Below are positions 42,816-54,954 of a DNA stretch of 64,000 nucleotides, piece by piece; positions within the stretch are counted from its first letter, which is position 1; the number at the start of each line of letters is the position of its first letter. A program made the translations under genes and the position numbers. The DNA is from Chlorokybus atmophyticus (lineage: Eukaryota > Streptophyta > Chlorokybophyceae > Chlorokybales > Chlorokybaceae). Location: positions 1 to 64,000 of the forward strand of contig RHPI01000193.1 of assembly GCA_009103225.1 (NCBI GenBank), read 5' to 3'. Below the pieces are notes generated by a model, which was given only the letters and a program-made list of their open reading frames with translations, was not told the origin of the DNA and searched no databases.

Positions 42816-45360
42816 TCACAAGTACTGTTGTATGCGCTTAGTAGTCTGCGCTCCTCCTTCACTCAATGAACGTGCCCTCACGCCGGGACTTTTTGCCAGG
42901 AAGTCCTCCACCACAACCCGCATCCACTCATCAACAAGCATGCCTTCCATGTAAGTTTGCTGTTTTTCCACAAGCTCCAGGTCATTTTCCAAGTTCGTGA
43001 CCCGCTTACCAAGTTGATTGTTCTCCCTTTGCTGTTCAATGATTTTCTCTTGCACTTCAGCTTCTGGCGGTAGTGGGGACATGGAGGGAGCATCTAGTGC
43101 ATCCAAGCGCCGCTTTGTGTTTTCGAGCTCCTTCCGTGATTAAACGAGCTGTCTATGGACGACATCAGCAACGTCCGTATCTGCAGTAGGCGCAAGCAAT
43201 TTCCGTTTTGCTATGTCAAGCTCATTCTGGGTGTTACTGAAAAGTTCAAGGGTCATAGCACATGTCTTTTTACATCCATTGAGCACGTCATAAACCTTCT
43301 TTGACTGTGGGTCCGCCATGGTTGCAGGTTTCTTACTATCCACAATCAGCCGCCGCCTGGCGTCTGCTTTTTTTCTCAGCACCCTTTGCAAGTGGTTCCT
43401 CTCGTTACTCAAGGAGTTAACATCTCATTGCAACTTGCGTCTGGCCTCCAGTTGAGTGGCCTGCTTCTCGAATTGTCCTTTGAGGTCGTCTATTGCTAAA
43501 AGAAGGCCTTTTCTCAACTCCGCAAATTGGTAGTCATGCGATTCTTTAGGCGCAGTTTCTCCTCTCGCAGCTTCGCTGTCTGCTGCTAGCCGCTGCTCTC
43601 CTGCTGCTTTAATGTGGCCTCCTCGGCTCTGCGCAGGCGCTCAAGCAGGTTGGCATTCTGCTCTCATAGGGTTCGCATCCTCAAACGCCTTCTGCTGTAT
43701 GGAGGCCATTTGCTAAAGCTGTCCTCGGAGCTTTTGCGCGGCGTCGTGCTTCGTTTGAGCGGCCCTCCTCGGCTTTGCGCACGCGTTCACGCAGGCTTGG
43801 CATCTCCTCCAAGTGTGCCACGACTTCGGTGCCCCTCTCCGAATTGGTCCCAAACAACTGGTGGTGAAGCGCGTCCTCACTCATCTTTCAAGTGGAGTCT
43901 TGGTTTGCCTGCCGAAGTCGTGCATTAAAGCCGTCAATCTCTGCTTAGAGCTTTTGTGCTTGAACGAAGGGCTGCTGCTGAAGCTGGTCAAGAAGGTCCT
44001 GCTGCTTTTTCCTGGCCTCTTCTGCTGTTGTCAACAGCTGTTGTAGGCGGTCCCGCTCAGCAGTGGTGGCAACCAACTCTTGCGATGCATCCTCATGCTG
44101 CTTCTGAGTGGAAGCGGCCAGCTGTGCATTGGTGGCCTGTTGCGCCAGTGCATCCTCACGCCGCTTTGCAGCAGCCTGCTCCTTAGAGTCAAGCGCCAAG
44201 TCTTCATCCAACTCGCTGATCCGAGTAAAGGCGGCCTTGACGTCATCTTCTATCCGCTTGCAGCGGGTGAGGTGCTCTTTCAAGGTAGGGTGTTCACCGC
44301 GCAGACGTTCAGCTTCTTCCCTCGCTAGCTCTGCACGCCAAGCATTGACTTCTCCCAGCTCTTGCAAAGTTTGTTGCAGCCGTCGTACGCGCTGGCTGTC
44401 ATGCACAATAGCCCGATCCTGCTGTTGCAGCCGTTGTCGCTTAGCATTGGCTTCATTTAGAGCAGCCTGCAGCTGTAGTATGCGCCCCCCGGCCTCCTCT
44501 CTCGCTTCCTTTTGCTGTGCAAGAGCCGCCTCCAGCTCTTGTATGCGCCCGCCGGCCTCCTCTCAGGCCTTCTGCTCCTTTTTCAGCAACTCTGCATGCT
44601 CTTGGGTGGCCTTGGCAGCAGCTGCAAGAGTGGCTGATATTTTCGTTGTATGGGTGCGCTTGACATCAGCATTGGCGGATGCAACAGTCTGTGTGCTGGT
44701 AGACGCCTCTTTTAGATGTTGCTGCATCAAAAACACCAACTCAGAGCACAAACAGGACAGTGCAGCTTATGACACACAAATAGCCATAAATTGACTAATG
44801 CTGACTTTAGCCAAGGGTTACCTGAAGTCGGGGCACTTGCTGTTGGGCAGGTTCTAGACAATGCCTTCCACCAACTTGGCTATGCTGCTGGCAGTGGCGA
44901 CTTCTGAATGTGCAGCAGCGATACCGGCTTCCATTTTCTTACAGGCATCGTCGTCGCCGTTACCGTTGCTGTCATCATCGCTTCTTTGATGACTGCTGCC
45001 TTTATGACCGCTGCTTTCAACGCTAGGTTCATCACCACTGCCGCCTCCATAACGATCACCTCCAGCAGCTTCATCACCACCAGCAGGGTCATCACCACTG
45101 CCGCTTACATGACCCTCAGCAGCACCAGAGTCCCTCGAGCGGTTTGATAGCCACGATCCATGGCATCCTTCTCTGCGCTTCCTTGTGGTGGCCTGTCCGG
45201 AGAGAGTAAAGGAACTGGAGGTAGCCCAGAAGCACCTCCCAGTGCCACAAGTGCGGCAGCAACAGCAGCGGAGGCAAGAGCAGCATCAACAGCAGCTTGA
45301 GAAGGATTGCTAGAGGTAGCCGTAGCACCACAAGCAGCACCTACACGAGAAGTCAAACCA
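42816..45360 (-). pseudogene. Convergent coiled-coil gene of the DNA transposon
   Basis: On the minus strand a series of frames encodes almost continuous heptad-rich sequence. It starts with an Ala-rich region (45,356-45,105), then QQHLKEASTSTQ...LLKKEQKA (44,751-44,563), QRVRRLQQTLQELGE...LLDQLQQQ (44,406-43,945), an LLAPTADTDV block (43,412-43,140) and EKIIEQQRENNQLGKRVTNLENDLELVE (43,106-42,816). Stops separate them; some are probably introns, others lesions. It ends tail to tail with the transposase. Many CACTA elements carry a second DNA-binding gene, and this may be its counterpart, though I see no DNA-binding motif. The 5' end is cut at 45,367 by Copia-2. Confidence 0.5.
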
Positions 45361-45367
45361 GGAGCAG

Positions 45368-45778
45368 TGTTGGAGTTTGAAACCAGGTTTAGCCGTCCTT
45401 AGATTCCAGTCAGCATAGTCTAGCTAGGTACTCATGACTTTCGTACTTAGTAGACTCCAATCCTAAGTACTCCAATAGTTTAGACCGTTTAAGACTGTTT
45501 TTGGGTCTTATGCTGACTAGACCCGCCTTTTGTACTACTTTTAGCTTGTATATCAAGTTTTTTTGTGTAGTGTTGACCGTTATTGGGTATAAGGGGACGC
45601 CCACACACGTTTAACATGGTTCACTTTGCTTGTGCTTGTGCTTAGGTCTGGTGGCGGCGGAAGCCTTGACCTGGGCATGGTCTGGTCTGGCGTGGTCTAG
45701 TCTCGTGCTTATCTGCTTGCACAGACGGTTTGAGGGTGTTGTGTTGTGTGTCTACGCTTAGGAAGCTTGCATCTCAAC
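45368..45778 (+). repeat. Copia-2 5' LTR (411 bp)
   Basis: It starts TGTTGGAG, ends CATCTCAACA and is followed by the half-tRNA primer site GGTTATGGGTCCA (45,779-45,791). A GGGTATAAGGGG box lies near 45,584. It differs strongly from the 3' LTR at 47,453, so the two are not a matched pair. Confidence 0.7.
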
Positions 45779-47452
45779 AGGTTATGGGTCCACATATGCT
45801 GGGTTAAAAGCTTGTCTAAACATCTTGGCGGAAGTGTGCACTTTAGTAGCAAGGGTTATTCTAAGTTTGCCGTTTGGGGCTAGACTGTGGAGGTCTGGGA
45901 GCTTAAAATTGCTCTTCTTTGGCTAAAACGGCCTATTCTCAGCAGGGGCTTCACAAAGACCACCAGCTACGACAAGGTGGTGATTGAGTCATTGGGAGAT
46001 GACAACTACAGCACATGGAGCAGCCGCATGAAGTGGTTGTTCGAGCACAAGAGCTTGTGGGACTTCGTGCACTCGGAGGAGGCTGACCTCCTACCCACAA
46101 GCCAGAGCGCTGTCTGGAAGCAAAACTCCAGGAAAGCACTTGCACTCATTGGTTTACACGTGAGAGAGTTCATTTAGTGACATTAAATGCTAGCTCCACT
46201 GCTAGAGAGGCATGGGAGAAGTTGTCTGGATCTTTCAAGGCTAAGAATGCCAGGCGTGTCCAGCTTAGGCGGGATCTGAATGCTTTGAAGAAAGACTCAA
46301 GTGAGCCTGTCACCAAGTACATTGGAAGGGCAAGAGAGCTTTGGAAAGATCTTTTTGGCGTGGGCTGCCAGCTGCAGCCCACTGAGCTTGTTTTAGCTGT
46401 ACCTTCTGAACTTCCAGACCTGCTAGAGTTTGACACCTCGATTACGGTGTTGCAAGGTCTTGACACTGATCCCAAGTTGGATGCGGTGATGCCAAGGCTA
46501 CTTCAAGTTGAGCAAAGGCTGAAGCAGAAGGAGGAGCTTCAGATGCAGTTTGTAACAATTGGGGCCTGACCACTAGGCTACGGTAGTAAACGACACTACC
46601 ATGAGTGAGGTCTGTCAAAATTTATCCCAATTCGTGAGATTCCTCCCCAATTTAACCATGAGTTCCTCATAATCCAATGAGGCACTAGCCCACGTCGCCG
46701 TGTTCGCGGCCGTACCACGATCGGACTGCCCGCGGCCTGTTGGATCCGGCCCACGAACGGTCCTGACCGACCGAACGGCCATCCTCACCGCGCGACCTGC
46801 CATTGCAGCGCGACCGCTTACGCGGCCTTAGGTTGAATTAACTCGGCGCGCAGGTCGTGATCCCGCGCCCTGCCTAGGGCAAGCTGCCCCAAATGTTCTT
46901 GTTTTTGCCTTGGGGCAGTAACGCGCGACTTGCTGGACGGCAGTCGGTGATTCCGACGCGTCGCGCTTGATACCACGCGACTTTGCCTGGCGGCGACTGA
47001 CTGTCAATCTCATACGCGCAATGCGCGCCGCGATTGCTCAGTGATGATTGCAAAATCGCTTCCACTGCTTAGTGACGAGATAAATGAAAAACACGCACAC
47101 TAATGAGGACATTAGACACCTAAGTGGGGGGGGATGTCATTGACGACTAATAATACCACAATGGCCGCAAAACACACTTCGTGCTTTTGTGGCCTAGTGG
47201 TTTGTTACACAGTTGCTCTTGCTGTTTTCAAGCATGGTTACAGCTCCAGACCCAGTTTAGACGCTGGTGCTTTTGACCAAAGCGGTTGTTCAGGCCAGGG
47301 CGGTAAAAAGAAGAAGAAACGCGTTTCTCATCAAAGTCATCCATGAGAAGCATGGAGGCGTGAGAAAAAGGTGAAGGCTTGCGTGAGAGCAAGCGGTGTG
47401 CGTGAGTAATGCAGGAGCTGATGTTGAAGGACAAGCTGCCCGCGTGGGAGTG
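45779..47452 (+). pseudogene. Copia-2 gag remnant and unrecognised filler
   Basis: Codons from about 45,960 give TSYDKVVIESLGDDNYSTW and HKSLWDFVHSEEADLL, close to Copia-1 Gag. A TAG at 46,175 and a frameshift follow, then STAREAWEKLSGSFKAK to VMPRLLQVEQRLKQKEE, ending at 46,569. No knuckle, protease, integrase or RT follows. The rest (about 46,600-47,120) is GC-rich sequence with many CGCG/GGCC words that I cannot place, and about 47,130-47,345 holds a short Lys-ended frame. Before the 3' LTR the edge AAGCTGCCCGCGTGGGAG matches that of Copia-1. Confidence 0.75.
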
Positions 47453-47911
47453 TTGAAGGTATTACATGGGTGATGCTTGTATCCGGTCAGCTTGCCCTTC
47501 ATACAGGAGTCGAGGGTCGAAGGTACCAGGAAGAAGCGCGTGGACTCCAGACTTAGCAAGACGGTCGAGTCATGATGGACTCCGGACCAGGCTGCTTGGT
47601 AGAGCCTTGGGAGAAATTGCGTAGCTTTGTGAATACGTAAGCTTAGCAGGCGTGGCTTAGCTTGTTGGAAAGCTCTTGTTGTGAGCTAGACGTAGCGTAG
47701 CTTACGGAACAGCAATTGGCTGAGTATAGCGCACGCGGTGCTTACCAATGTAGACGTGTGTAGAGACTGGCGGGGTATATATAGCCCAGACTTGTTGCAA
47801 TGAAGATAAGAGGTCACGATGTAGCATGTGTGCGGATGCTATGGCGGCAGTAGCAGTCATGCTCTTGTGTTGATGTTGTTGGCGTGTCATTTGCACATGT
47901 GTATGTCAACA
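47453..47911 (+). repeat. Copia-2 3' LTR (about 459 bp)
   Basis: It starts TGTTGAAGGTATTAC, contains TATCCGGTCAGCTTGCCC and GGAAAGCTCTTG shared with Copia-1 LTRs, has a GTATATATAG box near 47,775, and ends TATGTCAACA. No flanking duplication matches the 45,368 side, so this element is a recombinant or has lost one side. Confidence 0.75.
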
Positions 47912-50305
47912 GGAACAGCCGTGCGGAGGCAAATGCGGGCGCACGCGCAAGGAGTGTATAGATTTTCTGTACACGCCCATTGGTCCAACACTCGGTCCGT
48001 GGCTGCAAGTTCCTTCAATCGCATATGACAACCTTGCTGCTTGGCGAGACAAAAACACCTGGTTCAACGTGCTAGCAAACCATCCCCCAGCTCCTCAATG
48101 GGAAGCTTGGCATGGCAGCAAGTGGAGAGAACTGACTGCTTTTTGGGACTGCACGAAGACCATCCCTCTGCCAAACAAATGCGACTGTGGACGCTACAAT
48201 TATGACATTAACATGTCGCAGCACAGGGATGGTTATCAGAAATGGCATTGCGAGTGCTCCTATGAGAATGAAGAGGCTGCGCAGCAGTGTACTGGAGACC
48301 CACGCAACATTGGGCTCATGCTGCACAGTGATGCTTTCAGCTGCGCATCTACTACAAAGCGGAGCACCCTTGTCATCAACGTCGTTGTGCTCAATGGAGG
48401 CAAGCGCGTCAGCTCACAGGCGTCTTCCATCATGCCAGTAGTATTTGTCCCAGTTGACGAGCTACTCGATGCGGACAAGGACTGTCTGAACCCGTTCATG
48501 AAGCCCATGGTGGATGAGTTGGAGGATTTGTACGCCATGGGCTTCCCCACGCACTACAGTTTGGACTCCAGCCAGGTGGACTTCAAACTCCCTCATCGAT
48601 CGGCTGGTACGCTCGCATGCATCTGTTTAGCAATGCCACGCACACGCAGCTGTTCTTGCGACCTTTCTTATGTATGGAATGCATTGCTGTGCTTGTTTAA
48701 GCTCAGGACTGTCTTTGCGCGGTCAACTGCGACTGTTAATCTTATGCACTCCACTGCTATTATTGTATGAGTTTGCTTGAGCAAGGCTCTCCATGCGACT
48801 GTCAAGTCAGTGTGTCAAGTCTATGTGTTGCTTCATTAGCTTACACATGCAGTTTGTGCGCCTGCCCATGTCCGACATTTCATTTCAGGTCCCATGTCCG
48901 ACAGTCCAAATCGACAGCCGCGGCTGTGTCCCGTGCATAGTCGCGTACGCGCGCTGCTGCGCACAAAGCAATGAGTCCTGATGCCTCCAATGGTTTGCAG
49001 GTGATAAGATTTTCCTGAGAGCCATGGTCATGAACATTGCCGGTGACAATCCAGCCCAAAGCGAGATGGGGCAATTCAAGAATGGCGGCTTATGCGGTTG
49101 CAGGGCTTGTTGCCTGCTGGCAACTCATATCCGGCACTCTACTGTCACCAAGAAAGTCACTCAAGATCCCAGCACTGACAACAATGCTGTTAAAGAAACT
49201 CGGAGCAATAGGACCGACTTCCACAATGCTAGCAGCCGCTACCACAGTCGCCATCCATTTGAAAAGAACTGCAAAGGCCACATACCAGCTGACCGATGAA
49301 GTTGAAAGCACAGAAGATCCCAATCGCAAGAAAGAAAAGGCCAAGAAGTATGGCGTCAACGGGCTGTCGCCTTTGTGGAGGCTTTGGCGGATGTACAAGT
49401 TTGACCCATGTTAGGACATGGCCTTTGATACTATGCACACGCTAGCCAAAGGACTGGCCAAGAGCTTGACAGCCTGCACTCTTATGGATGGTGGGGACGA
49501 GCAGGTCAGCAAGGCTGACCTCGACAATCGGCTGTCCGTGATGAGAAATGTAAGACCAAGAGAGGTGAAGAATGGTAATCGCTGGCCACATGGCCTCAGC
49601 AGTCGCCTTGGATGGTGGAAGGCGCAGGAGCACCAGTTCTTCGTGCAATTTGGTGTGCCCTATGTTTTTCACAAGCTGCTCAGCGAAGAAAGGAGAGATC
49701 TCGTCATGTGTCTCCACATGATCTTCCGCTTATTCTTTAACATCTCACGGCGCTTTGGTTTGGGATTCAGACCGCCTGGAGCTCGCTCGGATGCATTGCT
49801 CAGGTACTGGAAGGTCAACATCGAGATCTGCTTTAGCACCAACAAAAAGATTTTGGAGCACATTGCGGGGACTTGCCACCTGCTTGACAACATCCGTAGA
49901 CACGGCAGCCATGACGTAATCTGGTGCTACGCCGCTGAGCGCGCTGTGAAGCTGTATGTCAACACCCCATCCAACTGCAAGGATTACGAGATCAGCTTTA
50001 TGAAACATTCTGTCAGGAAATGGTTTGTGCGACTATTTAGCGTCATGCGTGACGATCAGCGTTCAGGCCTGCTGCTCTGCCATAGAGTTGGCAACATACT
50101 GTCTACAATCTGCAAAACAAAATTCGACGGGTCCACCTGGTATGAGGTCGCCACAATCAAGCACGCAGAGGATATTTGGGCGCTTGTGGAAGCATACCCC
50201 ACCCTGGCACACTCCAGGCGCGTAAAAGAACAAGGCATAGTGATTGGGCGAGGCAACATTCATTACGTCGCGAGCGACGGCTTGTTTGAGAGCATCTGTG
50301 CATAA
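47912..50305 (+). pseudogene. CACTA/Plavaka-like transposase, copy 2 (core)
   Basis: The 5' end is lost at Copia-2. The first block joins the same place as copy 1 (VPSIAYDNLAAW against VPSIAHDYW) and continues with TKTIPLPNKCDCGRYNYD, VVVLNGGKRVSSQ and YSLDSSQVDF, ending at a GTACGC donor near 48,606. The next exon (about 49,002) gives AMVMNIAGDNPAQSEMGQFKNGG with CGCRACC. From 49,415 a long frame carries DTMHTLAKGLAKSL, LGWWKAQEHQFFVQFGVPYVF, LLRYWKVNIEICFSTNKK, the DUF4218-like HLLDNIRRHGSHDVIWCYAAERAVKLYVN and KHSVRKWFVRLF. A TAG at 49,412 (copy 1 has CGC) and a shift near 49,120 break it. Transposases of this type cut and paste via subterminal binding sites. Confidence 0.75.
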
Positions 50306-51895
50306 GAGAACATTGCCATTGGCACCCCGACACGGCGGACAGTGCGCGACTACAAAGCCTATATAAGGGACGGCCTGGTATACAGGTGTGCTTTATATCT
50401 TGATTATGAATGCAGCACAGTTGTCATCGACAGTCCCACCAACGACTGTCACACAAACTGTCACTGGTGCGACTGTCTAATATAGGGTCTCTACTCTGAT
50501 ATCTACAGTCCCAGCATTGACAGCCGTGCAGACTGTCAATGCTGAGACTGTCAAACAACGACTGACAGATATTCTCTCTCTCTCACACACAGGCGCGACT
50601 GCAAGGATGCTGTGATGCTGGATGGAAATAGGCCAGCCATCGTCAACAAAATCTTCATGTTCTTTCACACCGAGTGCCATGTGTACATTGCTGTCAACCG
50701 CTACAGCCTGCAAAAAGATGCTGCTAGAAATCAATGGACGCAGACTCCGGTGCCTTGCATGTGGGGCGTTTGAAAAACACCAACATTCTTGTCCGAGGCC
50801 ACCAGCTGCTGCGCAAAGTGTGGATGCTGACGGAGAGACCAAGGCTGCTCCCCTACATGCTGGCTTACGATTTCAGCAACCGAGAGCTGCAATTGCGAGC
50901 AGCTGATATACCTCTGCCAGTATGGCCTGAAACCGGGGATGTGCTGCTTGTGAGACATGAGGATGAGAAGAAGTCGGTCTTTGACTTTCGCGTGCCAACT
51001 GACCCACCAGCACCTGTATCTAATGATCCTCCGCCATGGATTGTTATTGTTCGACAGCCTTAAGTTGATGATGAAGGCAACATATTGGTTGACTACCTGA
51101 AGCCTGCTCCTGGATCAGCGAGTGCTCGCCAAGGCCTACCGCGGTGGGTGGTCAATAAGGACTGTCGCAACCAGAAGGTGTCACCCATTGCGGTCAGGAG
51201 GAAGCTCAACTGGCAGCAAGTTGATCAAGGCAGATGGCAAGAGCAGCCGACAACTGAGGTTGTGCGTATGTTTTACAACAGGCACATCATGTACTACAAA
51301 GCAGGCAAGGCTGAGGCAGGTACGCATCACTTGTCTCATCAGTGTTGTTCCTTGACAGTCCCATGGACAGTCGGCTGTCCATAGGACTGTCGGGTAACAA
51401 CACTATCAGAGTACCGTTCCAGGGCTGTGCGATTTTCGTGGGCTTGGTCTCTCCCATGCCAGGTTGGCCGTTTGCATCACGGTGACCAGCGTGCACGTTG
51501 TTCATACAGTAAAGGCAGCCCCATATAAACTTCGGCGATGTGGACGACCTCCTTCGAGCCATGGTGTACTGCCTGAGACTGTCCACTGTGCCAAGAGACT
51601 GTCGACGCCTACCCAACAGCACCCTGAACCCAACCCTTCACCCCCAATCTTCGCTCAACAACAACAACAACGACGCCAAAGGTCTTGCAACGCTTATGTA
51701 CGCCGCCAACCCACAGACAGCCGTTGATCATGGTGCTAACAGCCGTCAATTCCTAGGCGAGTTCAACCCTAATTTATCGTCCGCTTCGCTCTCTTGGCGA
51801 GTTGCATTGTTGCGCTACTTGTGCGGCTTGTGTGGCTTGTGCGAACTCACAACGCTTGTGCGGCTTGTGCGGTTGTTTATGTAAGGCACTGGTCC

Positions 51896-52236
51896 GACAG
51901 TCTCTGTTGACAGTCGACAGCTTGGGTTGCTCACTTGCTGTGGTGCCAGGACACTTGCACTTCTGCTGTGCTGTTTGCCAGTTGATTTCAGCTGTTGAAA
52001 GGTGAGCAGGTTGCTTGCAAGCTTGAATGCTTGCTTGCTTGCTTGTATGACAGTCTCTGTTAACAGTTGACAGCTTGGGTTGCTCACTTGCTGTGGTGCC
52101 AGGACACTTGCACTTCTGCTGTGCTGTTTGCCAGTTGATTTCAGCTGTTGAAAGGTGAGCAGGTTGCTTGCAAGCTTGAATGCTTGCTTGCTTGCTTGTA
52201 TGACAGTCTCTGTTGACAGTCGACAGCTTGGGTTGC
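51896..52236 (+). repeat. Tandem repeat, period 153 bp, 2.2 copies
   Basis: Units start GACAGTCTCTGTT at 51,896, 52,049 and 52,202; the third is cut after about 35 bp. Units 1 and 2 are nearly identical. Each ends with a run of GCTTGCTTGCTTG. The array lies in a presumed intron of transposase copy 2. Confidence 0.92.
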
Positions 52237-53907
52237 CCCTAGTGTGAAGTTAAACTGTCTTTGCTCTAAGTTTAGTTGTTTGTTCAGGCAGTTCAATTGA
52301 CACCATGACCACTGGGGAGGCAAGACAAATGCCCGCCGCAGCTGATTGTTTCAGAGCAAAGGGGAACCACTTGCTGGGCCAAGTGACGGGCTCGCAGTTG
52401 CTATTGAAACCAGAGTTCAAGCATATGCGCACAACGCATATGAACAACCTGGCGAAGCTGAAAAAAGAGATGCTGAGCAAGTGGCCACCTCAAGGCATGA
52501 AAGGCACAGATTTCAAGCAGAACGCCCAGCACCGGCAGGACCTGGACAATGTCTGCGAGACTGTATTGCAGGCGTCAGAGCCACTGGTCTGTGACACAGA
52601 CCACACCCTGAAATGGACCAAAGGCAAGCTGCTAGTAGAGTTGAGCTGTGTTGTAGCAAGCCTTCCAAGCAGCATGGCACTTACTCCTCGGTTTTATTGT
52701 GTCTCCTTCTCTGTCTTGCCATTGACAGTCCTTGCCCTGCATATCCTTGATGCTTTCAGATGTTGGTTGCTCAGTAACCAGTTGCGTTATGCTATGTTCC
52801 AAGTTGTGACCTCTTTGCTGATGGCTACCAAAGGACTGTCGCTGCCATGTCTCATCTGCTTGTGTTTCTGCAGCACAAATCAAGAGTCATGTTCTCCAGC
52901 TACAGTACTCTGTTGGCGCGAAGCGCGGTAGTGATTACGGGCAAAGCATGGAAGAACGCAATGCTACCAAGAAGCAAAGGCGATCCAGCGACAGGGAAGC
53001 TACCCAAGGCATCCGCACTACTGAAGCTGCTGCTGGCTGGGGCATGACTTTTACGATTGGCAGGGACTCGAGGGCCAACCAGCAGGTGGTCATGCTTGCG
53101 CCTTTGACTGCTGAGCCTCTAACAGATGCTCAGTACCAAGCCACTTGACTGAAAGAGAGGTAACTATTGTGCTGTCGGCTGTTGATCGAGTTCTACAGTC
53201 CTCACACTGGTTTGCTTAGCTGTGCCTCCATGGCTGCGTACTGGATTCACACATGCTGCCTGCTAACTAAGGATTTCCTAACAGGGGTGCGGACGGGTTC
53301 GTTGAAGATCAGGTGTTTGACATCGCCAACAACGCAGTAATTGTTGGCATCGCCACCATCAAGTCCGTATGCGAGCCAGAACAACCAATGTGGACGTACA
53401 ATGTTTGTGTTACCCACTGGATGCCAGTGAGAAGCGAGGATGGCAACCTTGGCATTTGCCTACCTGTGAAAGAAAGGCATTTTCTCTATGGCCAGCTGGC
53501 AAGCAGCTGCCATGGTGGGCGTACTCTGGAGTACATTGCTTGCTGTGGATATGCTCCTGCTGTGACTGTATGGTGCATGAGTGCAAGAACATTTCTGTGT
53601 TAAACAACATGCAAGGCAGGGAGATGGAGTGGCCCACGATGTTCTTGGCCGACGGAGGCATCTGTCCATGTGAGGCATGCGGCAACGACGATTGCATTGT
53701 GGTGCCGGGTTGCATCAAGGACATACTGCCTACGACCGCAGCTCGGCACAGCACAGACACAGAGGTCAGTAAGGGCTGTTGTCAGCGCATGGCATGACTC
53801 ATTGGCACGCGTTTGCTCGCACACTTACAGTAGCACACATATCATCTCTTGCAACATCACGCACAGTGTCCAACTATCTGTTGCTCACTGCCTCTCACAA
53901 ACACGGA

Positions 53908-53920
53908 CACACACGGACAC

Positions 53921-53951
<31 letters not shown>
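53908..53951 (+). repeat. (CA)n microsatellite
   Basis: A run of CA dinucleotides with two GGACACACACG-like interruptions at its left side. Confidence 0.9.
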
Positions 53952-54954
53952 ATGCTTGTATGGCGTTACGTTATGCCGCGCTCGTGGTCCTCACAGTCAC
54001 TTGACAGTCGCAGGCTGTCCCATATGGACAGTCGCCAATGCACTCTATTGACAGATGTATGACATGTGCAGGCTGCTGGAGCCATCTCCGACTGTCAAGA
54101 TCAAACAGTTGCAATGGACTTGATTTTGCAGCTGCAATTGTTTGCGACACCAAACCAAACGCCCCCACTAAAGAGCAGGCGATGGACGTGTACGAGTACT
54201 ACCAGCACATTGAGCACGCGGTATTCACCAGTCGTCACCAACTGCCATTCAAGGATTCTGAGCGAATGGAGTCTTATCCAGACGAGAGGATCTTGCGAGC
54301 AGTTGTCAGCTTTGCAGCAAAGAAAAAGTGGTTGGTGACCAACGATGAGGTTGAAGGAGGGTGCGAGTGGCGATATAAATCTCGCAAACTACCAGGTATG
54401 CATATTGAACTACAAGTCATTGACAGTCCTTGGGTAGTTGTCGAGGCGACTACACATTGCAGGGCTGTTGAGCGAGGGAAGGAAGAAAAAGCCATGGCAA
54501 CCCAAGAAGCAGTGGATGCGACAGCCCTCGTCATCCTAGGTGGGTGGTTTATTGTGCCACAATTGCATGTGTGTGTCAACACTGTATGTCTTGTGTAAGC
54601 ACAGGTAGACTCACAGTTGTTTTGCAGACATTTGATGCACGAGTTGGCTGCAGGGGCTGTCCACAGAGGCTATCAAACAAGGGTGTCCCTGGCTCCTGTG
54701 GCTGTCGTCGGCTCATGAGGCTGGGAGTCAGCACATAATGTGGAAAGATGGGAGTGGCTTCACATGGGGTCCAGCTGCCCAGGCGAAGGTGCAACACAAC
54801 AAAGCTGTTGTCAGCTGCGACTGTCAACAGCAGCGTGCAGTGCATGTAGGAGACTGTAGGTGTAGTACATGACGCTAGCTTAATACTGATGATCATGATC
54901 AGACTGTCCTTTGACAGTCCATTCCAGCATTTTTGTGAATTGTATGCGTGGCGG

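Larger units (their letters stand above)
50590..54740 (+). pseudogene. Transposase copy 2, downstream exons
   Basis: Coding-like blocks continue among long introns: about 50,590-51,062 (KNTNILVRGHQLLRKVW in one frame, then PLPVWPETGDVLLVRH), 51,085-51,320 (VRRKLNWQQVDQGRWQ), 52,305-52,640 (MRTTHMNNLAKLKKEML), 53,290-53,600 and 53,580-53,765 (MFLADGGICPCEACGNDDC), and 54,100-54,394 (TKEQAMDVYEYYQHIEHAVF, ending at GTATGC). I do not recognise domains in the later blocks; the CPCEACGNDDC part may bind zinc. Exon borders are approximate. Introns are filled with the GACAGTC motif. Confidence 0.45.
50400..54920. repeat. Dispersed heptamer GACAGTC / GACTGTC
   Basis: The heptamer and its complement occur dozens of times between about 50.4 and 54.9 kb, often as close inverted pairs, for example near 50,428-50,480, 50,507-50,552, 51,355-51,392, 51,572-51,602 and 53,994-54,034. 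They lie almost entirely in the stretches between transposase coding blocks. The motif is not noticeably enriched elsewhere in the window. Confidence 0.75.

Noticed and set aside
46600-47120. Possible tRNA or rRNA fragment in the GC-rich filler
   Set aside because: I could not fold a cloverleaf or see conserved rRNA words.
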